Assembly (NCBI GenBank): GCA_034440615.1
Contig: JAOTOM010004061.1
Span: 1 to 64,000, forward strand
Direction of reading: 5' to 3'
DNA length: 64,000 nt
From: Ashinkailepas kermadecensis
Taxonomy: Eukaryota > Arthropoda > Thecostraca > Neolepadidae
This document shows, piece after piece, positions 49,750 through 61,692 of this stretch. A program made the position numbers and the translations under genes. The stretch's first letter is position 1. Each line of letters begins with the position of its first letter. Under the pieces are notes generated by a model. The model saw nothing but the letters and a program-made list of their open reading frames with translations, was not told the DNA's origin and ran no database searches.

Positions 49750-50100
49750 AACAATGGGCAAGGGAAGCAAAGCAGGCGGACTGAGGAGCACGGAGGAGCA
49801 GTGGGAGGACTGGAGAACACGGGGAAGCAGTTGGAAGACTGGGGAGCATGGGGAAGCAGTGAGGAGGACTGAGATGCACGGGAAGCAATGGGAGGACTTG
49901 AATCATGGAGGAGCAGTGGGAAGAACTGAAGAGCATGGAGGGACAGTGAGAGGACTGAGGAGCACGGGGATCAGTAGGAGTACTGAGGAGCACGGGGATC
50001 AGCGGGAGGACTGAGGAGCACGGGGATCAGTGGGAGGACTGAGGAGGACGGGGATCAGTGGGAGGACTGAGGAGCACGGGGACCAGGACTGATGAGCACG
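49750..50100. repeat. Degenerate 28-bp-type repeat
   Basis: Phrases like GGAGGACTGAGGAGCACGGG + GATCAGTG recur every 26-30 bases. They are clear at 49960-50090 and degenerate upstream. Probably a diverged continuation of the 48838-49366 field. Confidence 0.8.
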
Positions 50101-52214
50101 AAGTATGAGGGTGGGTAGGAACGGAGAGCTGAGGATCACAGGTGGCATTGACGATCGTGTGAGAAAGCTGAGGAGCGTGGAAGAAGTGCGGAGATAATTA
50201 AGGAGCAGATGGACAATAGGGGGAACCATGGGGTAACGAGGCGCAACAATGACAGGACGCGAAGGACTCAACGAACACTGTGGAATAAGCCTGCAACTGA
50301 AGTACAATAGGGCAACCAAATGTGATGCGATAGCAAAGAAAGTAGCGTCAGGTAACCAGATCGCAAGCCTGAGGAAGGCATGGGTGTGCTACCAGAGGTG
50401 CTTTAGCAATATCTCTGTCGGTGCCTGGGCTCCCACATTATCAGTTGGGCATCCACAATAGTAGGGGAGAGCCGTGAGTTTGGGATGCAGAAGAGTTTGG
50501 AGGATGGAAGGCAGTGGCGTGCTAAATGCGTAGTTGGTTCATGCATAGTTACGCGAGAAAATCGCGCGCATTGGACGTCTGTAGAGCTAGGACATTGAAC
50601 ATACGCATTAGTCTTGAGATATGGTCGTGAAAGACTTATTCGTCATTTGTGTAGAAGCTTGGCACCCGAGCACCGAATACCGAGCACCGCTACTCATACA
50701 CGCCACGTCGTGCATTCATGTGCTGGCATTGCTATGCCCTGACAAAGTGTTGCGTCAGAAACACACGGCATGCGATCGTGTCGAAAATATATATCCATTC
50801 AATTATTGCGTTCACATTGCTTGACTCAGTCAGGCTAATCTAGCTACTGCCTTGGACAAGTATGGACCATAAGCCGACGAACATCCCTGTGCCCATGCTT
50901 TAGCCTTAACGTGTACATCAAACTTCAATCTCGGGAAAAATCATGGACATGTGCCGTATCAATCGAACTGTTTAGATTATGGATACTACGGACATGGAGT
51001 AAGTAGCACTTCATTGCTCCTGCTTGCATTACATCGCATTGATGCATGGAGCTGGGACGTGTAGCGCCGTCCATATTCAGCAAGGAAAGTGGCGATAGAC
51101 CTCGGCAAATTCCTGGATAATATTTGCTTTCATCTGGTCGTTGTTGCCAAGCAAAACTGGCAGCGGCGCCCCAGGCAATGGAGTCATTCATCATTGCTAT
51201 TCGGCATGCTCGCCACTGCATCGTCAAGATGCACGCCAAAACCATGTTTGCAGCATGGTACTTTTTCACCTGTTGTCGTAATCACACCATTAACTCGGTG
51301 CAGCACGAGCTTCGGCAAAGCATTGTTGATTCAATAGCTACACGGATATTTGTTGGTCACTATTCGAGTGGATGAACTTGCACAGCAGGAAATCACACGC
51401 GCGCACGCAACACGGCAGACACAGCACACACAGCACACACGTCACACACAACACCCATATATACATATGTTTATGTGTGTGTCAGCGATCGAGTACGTGT
51501 GTGTAAAGCGACGGAATACTGTAAAGTACAGCTGAACAGAATACGTTATAATCTGGCACGACAGAACTTCTCAGAGGGCGATAAGGCGCCGAGGAGAATG
51601 GCGCAACACTGCAGTATTGATTTGGTCCGCTTTTGGTTCTCTGCAGAGACAAAGGAACTGGCAATAGCAATACAGACATCAATCCTGCTGACCGGCGAAC
51701 GTGATGTAAAATCTCCAACAGATATCCCAGCAGAAGAGACTCACAAATCGTTGATAATGCGTTGGAAATTGCCGGCGCGATGACTCGACGTCCACCTGCA
51801 AAAATATCACCATCGCAAAACGTCGCAGTTTGTGGGATGAGTAGCCCAGATCAGACGAAATAAAAGCGTCATGTTTGGGTCAACAACTATGGCCAATTTT
51901 AGGAAGAGAGAAAGAAACAATAAGTAGGCGCCATATAAGAAGGCACGAGCATCTGAATCTACGATGGAAATTGTGTGTAGTTCGGGTGGCCTTAAGTAAT
52001 AGCAATGCTTGTGGATTTCAGTGAATGAACGTGCAAGACTGATATGGACGTATTATTGGAATTCCTTGCATACAGCCTACTCCTGGCATAGGTGAAACAC
52101 TGCCAGTCAAAATGCAAGCGGTGTCAGCCACGCATTGTCGGGGCGCATCTCGACTGCTCCTTCTACACCTGTGTCAAGGCTGGCCGATGACGGCCACCAG
52201 ATCAGCGACGCAGT
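50101..52214. other. No gene recognised
   Basis: A short CACACA-rich patch lies at 51405-51480. Otherwise unassigned. Confidence 0.5.
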
Positions 52215-52337
52215 TATGTTCGCCTGACGCCCTCGGGCGACCCGTCACATCAAGAGCATGTTGGCCTGGAGTCCTCGGGCGACCCGTCACATTAAGAGCA
52301 TGTTCGCCTGGCGCCCTCCGGCGACCCGTCACACTAA
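52215..52337. repeat. Left fragment of the 42-bp minisatellite, 3 copies
   Basis: Three units of GTTCGCCTGACGCCCTCGGG + CGACCCGTCACATCAAGAGC type, identical in design to the main array at 53156-54282 but separated from it by an inserted element. Confidence 0.92.
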
Positions 52338-53152
52338 CCGTCTCTCCGGTCAGATCCTCACACCCCGTCTCGGGGGGGATAAACACCCCCTCTATCTTCC
52401 TAACTATGGGCGGCACGAAAATGAATCGGGTGTCACCGGAAAGCTCTCGACGAGTAGGGCCAGACACCACCCCCAAAAAATCCCCCCCAAAAGTGACGTC
52501 ACTAGGGGGACTAGGTTTTCAGGACTTACATCATGTCTTTGGCTCTGGGAGTTCATTTTGGGGGAGATTTGAAAAACAAAAATTATTTGGAATCAGAAAA
52601 GGAAAGCGAAATCGACCAGGGCCATACAATTTGTGTCCACCCAAAAATCTTCTCTTTTTTTATTTAAAAAGTTGGGTTTTCAAGTTCTGTTTAATTTTCC
52701 TTTTCTAATGCGTAGAGCGGACCGAAAAACGTTGTTCAAAATCAACTTGCTCCCATAAAAAAATGCTTACTTTAGCCAGAATCATCAATTTTAACAATAA
52801 TGGGCAAATTTGCAAAACTAATAAGTAATCAAAAACGGGAAAAAAAATCATCTGGTGCGTTTCGTTGCATCCCTAAAGATAAGCAAACGCTGAAAGTTTC
52901 ATTAAAATATCTTTATCCGTTAAAGCGCGACGACTGGTTGAACTTTTTTGGAGGTGACCTCACTTGACCTTGACTAACTCGTTGACCTTAGATGACCTGA
53001 CTTCAAAATTTTGGTACACCATGCCAAATTGATGTGGGAAAAGGTGTGGAAAATTTAGGCGCGCTACCGCGCGCCGTTTTTTCACTATCCGCGGAAAACC
53101 TTAGGAGGTGGGGGGGGGGGTCGTTAACTCCCCCCCCAGAGACGGCGCGGGT
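52338..53152. mobile_element. Inserted element with TAA flanks inside the 42-bp array
   Basis: The array is interrupted after CACTAA (52332-52337) and resumes after GTTAA (53151-53155), giving a 3-bp TAA direct repeat at both edges. The ends share CCGTCTCT/GGG-type inverted repeats (CCGTCTCTCCGG and CCCGTCTCGGGGGGG at left; opposite-strand CCGTCTCTGGGGGGG at right). The 815-bp interior has no transposase. A TAA duplication fits Harbinger-type non-autonomous elements, but the family is not certain. Confidence 0.7.
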
Positions 53153-53155
53153 TAA

Positions 53156-54282
53156 CAGCATGTTCACCTGGCGCCATCAGGCGACCAGTCACATTGAGAG
53201 CATGCTCGCCTGACGCCCTCCGGCGACTCGTCACATCAAGAGCATGTTCACCTGGCGCCATCAGGCGACCCGTCACATTGAGAGCATGCTCGCCTGGCGC
53301 CCTCCGGCGACTCGTCACATCAAGAGCATGTTCACCTGGCGCCATCAGGCGACCAGTCACATTGAGAGCATGCTCGCCTGGCGCCCTCCGGCGACTCGTC
53401 ACATCAAGAGCATGTTCACCTGGCGCCATCAGGCGACCCGTCACATTGCGAGCATGCTCGCCTAGCGCCCTCCGGCGACTCGTCACATCAAGAGCATGTT
53501 CACCTGGCGCCATCAGGCGACCCGTCACATTGAGAGCATGCTCGTCTGGCGCCCTCCGGCGACTCGTCACATCAAGAGCATGTTCACCTGGCGCCATCAG
53601 GCGACCCGTCACATAGCGAACATGCTCGCCTGGGCCCTCCGGCGACTCGTCACATCAAGAGCATGTTCACCTGGCGCCATCAGGCGACCCGTCACATTGA
53701 GAGCATGCTCGCCTGGCGCCCTCCGGCGACTCGTCACATCAAGAGCATGTTCACCTGGCGCCATAGGCGACCCGTCACATAGCGAACATGCTCGCCTGGC
53801 GCCCTCCGGCGACTCGTCACATCAGGGCATGTTCACCTGGCGCCATGGCGACCCGTCACATTGGCATGCTCGCCTGGGCCCTCCGGCGACTCGTCACATC
53901 AAGAGCATGTTCACCTGGCGCCATCAGGCGACCAGTCACATTGAGAGCATGCTCGCCTGGCGCCCTCCGGCGACTCGTCACATCAAGAGCATGTTCACCT
54001 GGCGCCATCAGGCGACCCGTCACATAGCGAGCATGCTCGCCTGGCGCCCTCCGGCGACTCGTCACATCAAGAGCATGTTCACCTGGCGCCATCAGGCGAC
54101 CCGTCACATTGCGAGCATGCTCGCCTGGCGCCCTCCGGCGACTCGTCACATCAAGAGCATGTTCACCTGGCGCCATCAGGCGACCAGTCACATTGAGAGC
54201 ATGCTCGCCTGGCGCCCTCCGGCGACTCGTCACATCAAGAGCATGTTCACCTGGCGCCCTCAGGCGACCCGCCACATTACGA
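53156..54282. repeat. 42-bp minisatellite in alternating 84-bp dimers
   Basis: Two unit types alternate: A with ATGTTCACCTGGCGCCATCA + GGCGACC, and B with ATGCTCGCCTGGCGCCCTCC + GGCGACT. Both end in GTCACAT(T/C)(G/A)A. About 13 dimers, with a few shortened units around 53620-53880. Dimers are more alike than neighbouring monomers, a higher-order repeat. Confidence 0.97.
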
Positions 54283-55985
54283 GCTCGGCTGTATGTGAAT
54301 CAGAGCCGTACATAGAACGTCACCAGCTCGGCACTCCCGCAGTCGCCATGTTACCGATGCTCATCATTTCCGCTGGTATGCCGGCTGTACAGACGCAGCA
54401 GGAGACAGGAAACACGTGGCGGTTCTGTCCTCTGTCCTGATTGCATTTCCTTGTACCGTTTTACCAGCGTCTTTCCAACGCTGAGCGACGCACGACGGTC
54501 CCGGCTCTGCTTTCGTCGACGCTCCGAGCCAAATCAATGTCCATCTCCTTTATTTACGATCCTCTATAAGTTGGCCAATATTTGATGTAGAACCGGATCG
54601 GCTCGATAATAAATAACACCAGTTATGGCGGAGCGAGCCTCTCACCCGGCAAACTTGTCTCGTTTAGCCACAATCGCTCGCCTACTTGTGTGTAAGTAAT
54701 GCTCTTTATTAGGTAGACGGGCTTAGGTGTCTGACACGAGTTGAGTTGACTGACCCAACTCCCACGGCGACATTGGTCGGTGGGAGCGAAATTTGCGGCG
54801 ACAAACCCGCCAGCAGCTGGTCTCGCGTGGTGTGCCAACTGCTGGAGATGGACATCGGTCAGCCGTCCTCGTCTGGGGATCTGCGGAATCTCTCGGGACA
54901 GGGATCAATCGGGGAGGGGATTTGCGGTGACATGACTCCAGACCACGAAGTGCGCCGCTCTCGTCACTGACCACTGCGAAAGCTGGACCAGCACACCATT
55001 AGCCCACCATTACATGATGTTGACGGGTGTCAAAAATGCCGGCCAGTTTCGACGTGTTCATAGTCAGATATTGACTGATGCTTGAATTACTGAACTTTTT
55101 CGTTCAGGTATTTCAAGACATTCGGATGCAGTCCCCAAGGATATCAAAGTGTAGTAATTCTAAAAGTATCAGCAACGATGAAACTGTCCAGAAAAACAAA
55201 AGTCCTGCTGTACTTATGATAGTCGCTGTGTACGCTTACTTTATCAGATACGGCATTAAGTTCTATTGTCGCTACCATGCATAGCATGTTAGACCAGGGT
55301 CGCCAAAATGCATTTGCTCAATGACCCGTGCATTTGGTCATATATTACATATTGCCATTGACACATAGTTCAGCTCAAATGAGCGCCACACATCAAGCCA
55401 TTAACGCACCTTCAATACTAAAGCAATGGCGACAGAGCAACACGCAGTCACTAGGCTTTGTTTTTAACTGCAGGAATACCATCTACATACCACGGATGCA
55501 ATCGCTGCATGTCAGCGCCACACCAAAATGCCAATGCTGTGAACAATTGATCCGTATCAACCATTCTATTGTGCTTTTATCACATCACATTTCGTGACGA
55601 AAAGGGGCTTTGAATGCAAAATTAGCCAAATTGATTTCATAGTTGCTCCGTCCGAAGTAATGTAGGTGAGATGCAACAGCACCTGGTGGAGACATGACGC
55701 AGCAGATGGGTTGCAACAGCACCCTAGGGAGACATGATGCAAGTGCTGGGTTTTTCGTGTGATGAGATCTATCTGCCAATTAGCAGGATACAAACGAGGT
55801 TAATTTCTTTGTAAGTACACATTAAGCCAGCACATTGAAGTGAGTGGGAAGAACTGGGACGAGATCCCCCGCCCCCTCCTTCAGAGGCTAGGGTCTTCAA
55901 ATACCTTACACAGCGCATGTTCATATTGCGGGACTGAAAGGTGGCTCGTCCCGGTAAAATGTAACATTGTACAAGCCCTCGGAGG
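54283..55985. other. No gene recognised; 40-bp two-copy repeat at 55672-55745
   Basis: GCAACAGCACC...GAGACATGA occurs at 55672 and 55712. Otherwise unassigned. Confidence 0.5.
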
Positions 55986-55989
55986 GCCC

Positions 55990-58177
55990 ACTACCAGATT
56001 TGTGCTCGACTCGAGTTGAATCGAGAATCGACTCATGAATCCATCGTTTTTGGTTGAGTCGCGAGCTGAATCGATTCTTTTACCCAAAACATATCTTGAG
56101 TCGCGAGCTGAATCACATCTTTCTTATTTTTTAAATGAGTTGAACCACGAGTCAATCATTCGAATCACAATGAGTCATTTGAGTCTTGTGACTCAAATGC
56201 AAGTTATGAACAAATGATATAAAGCATGTATCTTTGTGAATAGTATGCCATGACACAAAGTAGGGAGTAAAAACACAATATAATTATTCATGCTTAGCAC
56301 TACAATTGTCAACTTATCAGCTGCCAGTGAGTAAAGAATGAGGGGTACTTAAGTTATTTACCAAAAACGGATAACAATAACTACAAATAAGTATTAATGT
56401 TAAGCTTGGTATTCACAATCAGTATCATGCATGAGTCAATCTTAGTGCCAGGAACACAACACAGAAATGTGATGTAATTGTGAAAAAGAATATAGAACCG
56501 AAACGGCCCTGCACTGCAACAGGTATCTGCACTGAATAAAATTGTGTTGGTTTGTGTGACAAAAACAAACCCGTGCGTGTGACAAATAACAAACCCAAGG
56601 TGCCTTTACTAGAAGGTAGATCGAAGTTTTCCTTCAAGCCCGCATGACGTCATTCGAAGTTTTAAAAATAAAAATATGGTATCAATTTGGTTGCAGAAGA
56701 CTTTTCTCAAATCATACGCAATGATCACTTTTATTTGCTTCCTAGCAAATATATTTGTCTTCCGTTCACCAGGCGAGTTATAATCCTGTCCCATTCTTTC
56801 CAGTAAGCATTTGTTCCGACACATTATATTCTCATGCAAAGACAAGGTTGGATTTGTGCATTGTAATCCGGCATGTGGAGAGGAATATTTTGTAGTCATC
56901 CAGTATGGAGGATATTTTTATTCAAACCTTCTGCATCGTAACTCAATTTGCACCCATTTCAGTGAATTTTGAGCACTTTTACTTGATCACAGCAGTTCGT
57001 TGTCAAAAGTTAATAACTTAGGAAATTCAACCTCCAGATGAGAAAACAAGAAATCATTTTCTGGAGAGGATAATGTTCGGGATCCCAAAAATCTAGGATC
57101 AGCCTATTTTTCCAAGCATGTACCTACCTACCTATATTGACATACAGCAGTTGTTGAAAACAGTTTTTTTTTCTAGGCCAGCTAGACCCAGGGCATGATG
57201 CATTCTTCATTGATGAATCTTGCATGGATTATTGATGATACATGCATAATTGAACATTTATGTACAACACCATTGTGATCTAGGAATGCCCTCCTGAAAC
57301 TTGCAACTCGACTGAAACTCTCCTGCTACTGGGGAGAAGAAGCTATGGCGTACTTAGCTATGGCGCACCCCCCCCCGTTGACTGTCCTTTCTTCCGCTCT
57401 TGAACGAGGGTGACAACTTGAACACGTAAAATGGACGGTAGGGGTAGCCTACCAGTATCGGGAACAATCTCTATATTTTGGAGGCGCTTGATGGTGAGCT
57501 TGCCGGAAATGGCACATTGTTGGGCACGACAATTATTACTGCGTCATTTAAGATACCCTTTGCTGAAGCTAAATAATAGGTCTTTCAATTCAAAGTACCC
57601 TATATTGCCATACAAAATGCAAGATAGCGTAGAGAGAGTCGGTAAAATTGCATGTAAACCAATGGTGAAGGGAAACCTTCAAGCCCGCTACCAAACCAAC
57701 TTCGTGGGGGCAACAAACCAACGCAATTTTATTCTGTGCGGATACCTATTGCAGTGCAAGACCTGAGTGCTATGTTGAAGTTAGGTGATGTGTGTCAGGT
57801 ATATATGATTCAGGTTGTGCATCATGCTGATGTGGATTGAAGTATTATGCACTCATTGCTTTGCATATGCATTGTCAACCATTCATCTCGTTAATGTTTT
57901 TTGAGTCAATTACTTTATGCACATGCACTTGCATTTATCTGTATATATCCTATATGCCAACCATTACAGTGCATGACGAATGATAAATAATGTGGGGTGA
58001 ACACAAAGTTATAGCAAAAATAATATATTCAACAGATGTTTCGATGTTAGAGCATCTTCGTTGGTGTCTAAATAAATACTAATTCCCTTCTCTAATTAGA
58101 CGCAGATGAAGATGCGTTGACATCAAACTGTCTGTCGAATAAATTATTTGTGCTATAACTTTGTTTTCACCTCACAT

Positions 58178-58210
<33 letters not shown>

Positions 58211-58458
58211 TGTGTGGGTAATGCACACTGAATTATATGGCTTATGAGTTTGATACCATTGAGTCGGATCTGAATCGATTCAAATTTCTGTTTGAGTCGT
58301 GAATCGAATCATGCTTTGTGAACTCTGAGTCTGAATTGAGTCGAATCAAATAATTTTGACCCGCTCTGAATCATGAGTTGAATCGGATCTCAAGATCTAT
58401 GAGTCAAATGTGAGTCGACTCAAAAAATTTGAGTCGAGTACAAGTCTGCCCACAACCT
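55990..58458. mobile_element. Probable DNA transposon with GAGTCG-rich inverted ends
   Basis: Both ends (about 55990-56200 and 58245-58458) are packed with ACTCGA/GAATCGA/GAGTCG phrases in opposite orientation. The outermost AGATTTGTGCTCGACTC faces AGACTTGTACTCGACTC on the other strand. Flanking CTCGGAGG (55978 region) and CTTGGAGG (58459 region) form an imperfect 8-bp direct repeat, as hAT-type elements make. No transposase is recognised inside, so it would be non-autonomous. A 194-bp MITE is nested in it. Confidence 0.6.
57987..58180. mobile_element. Foldback MITE, 84-bp arms, 26-bp spacer
   Basis: The left arm 57987-58070 and right arm 58097-58180 are reverse complements with few mismatches: ATAATGTGGGGTGAACACAA...AGTTATAGCA...AGCATCTTCG...GTGTCTA against their complements. 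It is followed directly by a TA tract (58178-58204). Confidence 0.9.
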
Positions 58459-58800
58459 TGGAGGTCTGCGGCTGCCATTTTGAGGTCGGGTGCGGACCAC
58501 TGAGGTATATGGAAGGACCATTTATGGGCCTTCGGGGACTCTTTGACACCTATGATGCCTCCTTTGACGCCTGCGAGGTTCCCTGTGAGGCCTGAGGGCC
58601 CATTGAGGTCTAGTTGGACCCCCTTGGGCTTTGTGATGGTCCCTTTGAGGTCTGAAAGTCATTCTCAGGTCTGGAAGGGACCACTGATGTATGTGGAGGG
58701 ACCATTGTTGGGCTTATCCGGGTTCCTTATACACATAGCAGGGCCTTTGACGCTTGAGAGGGACGCTTTGCGGCCCTCCTCCCTTGAGATATTCAGCCCC
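58459..58800. repeat. Diverged about 21-bp-period repeat
   Basis: TGAGGTCTGGAGGGACCCTT-like phrases recur roughly every 18-24 bases with strong divergence. GGTC and GACC in each phrase form a loose palindrome. It resembles 23781-24140 in style. Confidence 0.55.
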
Positions 58801-59910
58801 TCTAAACTGATCTAGATCTTGGAAACAGATCGCAAAAAGAATATCTGCGAATCCTTACTAGTTTCTTACGATGCCGACATCAAATATCCTGAGTAGCGGC
58901 AAAGAAATCCGCACCCAAGAACGCTAAAAACAAATGGCTGTAATATAAAACGAAAAGTGATGCAATTATCGTTTTCATTCGACGATAGCTCGAGGGTAGC
59001 GAGGGCGGTGGTTCAATACTTGCTCCTTCCCGGCTTCCTGAGGGAATTATGGTGGCGTGCGACCATTTTCACCCGGCCAGAGAACCACAGATAACTGCAG
59101 GAGGGGGAAGCGAGTGACGCACAGCAATGGCACCAAACCGGGAGATTCGCAGATTACCGAAGGGTAGCGAAAGGAGTGTGGCAAACACCAGTCACATGTA
59201 GGAATAATCTGAACCAACAACTGAGAGAAGTGCTAACTGAAGACACGACTGTCCTGGTCGAGTAGCTGCTTGGTTTGTATGGTGCATTGGTGTGTACAAA
59301 AGATCATGGATGCACATCGACATGTGGAAAATATCTCAAACCAAACGCCCTCTCACATTGACTGGCTGATGGATCAGGTGAGAAGAAGAGTCACGCATCA
59401 CCAGGTGTGGGCGATTAAAATGGGCCCAGATTGGCGTCATATTCGATCACATGTGTATTACGAATTGGACACGATTTTTGTAAGCAAAAGGCAGGACACA
59501 ACCAGGATAATGACTACTAATAATTCCGGCAGCCAATTTAGCTTGCATTTAATAATCTGGTAAAGGCAGGCCGCATAAAGCATACCACTCGTGTAAATAC
59601 AACAATACCAAACCCCTGCACACTCTCCTCGAAATCCGTCCCTCGTCGATACGTCACCACCTCTCAACATCACCGGCAGACAAAACAGCTCGGCGCCGAC
59701 GATGACGCGGGCGCCACAAAGACGACGGAATGACGCGGCGCTCCACAATGGCCGCGCTCTCAGGCGGCCGTATTGCGCGTGGCGCGACAACCATCGGTCA
59801 GCTGGCTCACTGGAGAGCCGACGTCGAACGTGGCGACTGGCAGCGTAATGAAATCCGCCGCCCGGCCGCCTTTCTATCGCACCCACCGCCAGCCACCAGG
59901 CCGCGTGTCG
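58801..59910. other. No gene recognised; GC/CpG-rich 59690-59910
   Basis: Unassigned sequence that becomes CpG-rich before the next minisatellite. Confidence 0.5.
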
Positions 59911-60235
59911 GCCAGCGCCAATACTGCCCCACGTACCGGCCAGCGTTACTGGCGGCGCCAATACTGCCCCACGTACCGGCCAGCGTTACTGGCGGCGCCA
60001 ATACTGCCCCACGTACCGGCCAGCGTTACTGGCGGCGCCAATACTGACCGACGTACCGGCCAGCGTCACTGCCGGCGCCAATACTGCCCGACGTACTGCC
60101 CAGCGTTACTGCCGGCGCCAATACTGCCCGACGTACCGCCCAGCGTTACTGCCGGCGCCAATACTGCCCGACGTACCGCCCAGCGTTACTGCCGGCGCCA
60201 ATACTGCCCGACGTACCGGCGAGCGTCACTGGCGA
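59911..60235. repeat. 40-bp minisatellite, about 8 copies
   Basis: The unit is GCCAATACTGCCCCACGTAC + CGGCCAGCGTTACTGGCGGC. It contains GGCGCC at unit junctions. The 5' copies have CCCCACGTACCGGCC and the 3' copies CCCGACGTACCGCCC, marking two sub-blocks. Confidence 0.96.
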
Positions 60236-60260
60236 CGTCGACGGAACACGAGAGTCACCG

Positions 60261-60802
60261 ACCGGGATACGGGGGACACACCAGCCGGGACACGGGGACA
60301 CACCAGCCGGGACACGGGGACACACCAGCCGGGACACGGGGACACACCAGTCGGGACACGGGGACACACCAGCTGGGACACGGGGACACACCAGCCGGGA
60401 CACGGGAACACAACAGCCGGGACACGGGGACACACCAGCTGGGACACGGGGACACACCAGCCGGGACACGGGGACACACCAGCCGGGACACGGGGGACAC
60501 ACCAGCTGGGACACGGGGACACACCAGCTGGGACACGGGGACACACAAGCCGGGACACGGGGACACACCAGCTGGGACACGGGGACACACCAGCCGGGAC
60601 ACGGGGACACACCAGCCGGGACACGGGGACACACCAGCCGGGACACGGGGACACACCAGCCGGGACACGGGAACACACCAGCCGGGACACGGGGGCACTA
60701 GCCGGGACACGGGGACACACCAGCCGGGACACGGGGACACAAGTTGGGACGGGGGACACACCAGCCGGGACACGGGGGCACTAGCCGGGACACGGGGCCA
60801 CC
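60261..60802. repeat. 22-bp minisatellite, about 24 copies
   Basis: The unit is GACACGGGGACACACCAGCC + GG. It begins within 30 bp of the end of the 40-bp array. Variants include CAGCTGG for CAGCCGG. Confidence 0.97.
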
Positions 60803-61692
60803 ACTTAGTACACGAGAGCATCATTCGGGACTTGGGACCGACGGCTTTGCTAGATATTTTAATTAATGGGTTCGTCAACACTAACATGACGACTTTGAGC
60901 TCATATATCATCCTGTATTATTATGAAGTGTAAAGGTAATACAACAAAGGGTCCCTTTGGGTGTAGTATGTAAATGGCTTGAAATCCAGTTTCTGAATGA
61001 TGCGAAAACGTACAAAGACATACTCATCCAACATGCCTGTATTTTCGTTGACAAACTGGCGGCAGTCACATCAAGTCAATCGCCTATGCTCCATTTCGTA
61101 ACGCACAAAGTGGAAGATATGACGTTCCGTCAGAAGTGAGCTGCATCAAGGGCATCGCGGTGGAGAGCCTCTGGTGGATCGCCTCTGGTGGCGATGGGTA
61201 ACATCAGCTAATGGCCGACCCACCATCGAAAGAGCGTCACCTCTCTCCTTGACTGACGCTTACACGATGGCCACCCTCTAAACTTAAGCCTAATCGCCTC
61301 CAACTTGCATCTGGAAAATTGAAGAAAAAATCACATATCCTCTAGCAGGGACACGGCAGATCGGGGACACCAAACGAACATGGTAGCATGGAGGTGTAGA
61401 AGAGATGCCAGCCGGGAGATGAGGATGATGCCAACAGGAATAGGGGATGGGGAGGAATGAGGAGGATGGAGGAATGAGGAAGACGTTGATTGCTTTTTGG
61501 CTTTACGATGCGTTGAATGCTCTGGTCGCATTGCGTCGCCAATCGCTCACGCCGATTGGTCGCAGGCGAATAGCGGCGACAGGTGGGACTGGAACTCACA
61601 ACATTTCGGCTGAGAGACGAGTGTCGTACCCATACACTGCTCACCTCCATCGGGAGGGGGGGATGCCAGCGGTATACTCAAGGACATTGACC
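60803..61692. other. No gene recognised
   Basis: Unassigned. A short GGAGGAATGAGGA repeat lies at 61448-61480. Confidence 0.5.

Noticed and set aside
52366..53144. Alternative, shorter boundaries for the inserted element (CGTCTCGGGGGGG ends)
   Set aside because: The minisatellite unit itself defines the interruption at 52338-53152, and only these edges give a TAA duplication. The shorter inverted repeat may be internal.
57431..57766. 111-codon frame inside the 56-58.5 kb element as a transposase
   Set aside because: No catalytic motif or family resemblance, and too short for a transposase.
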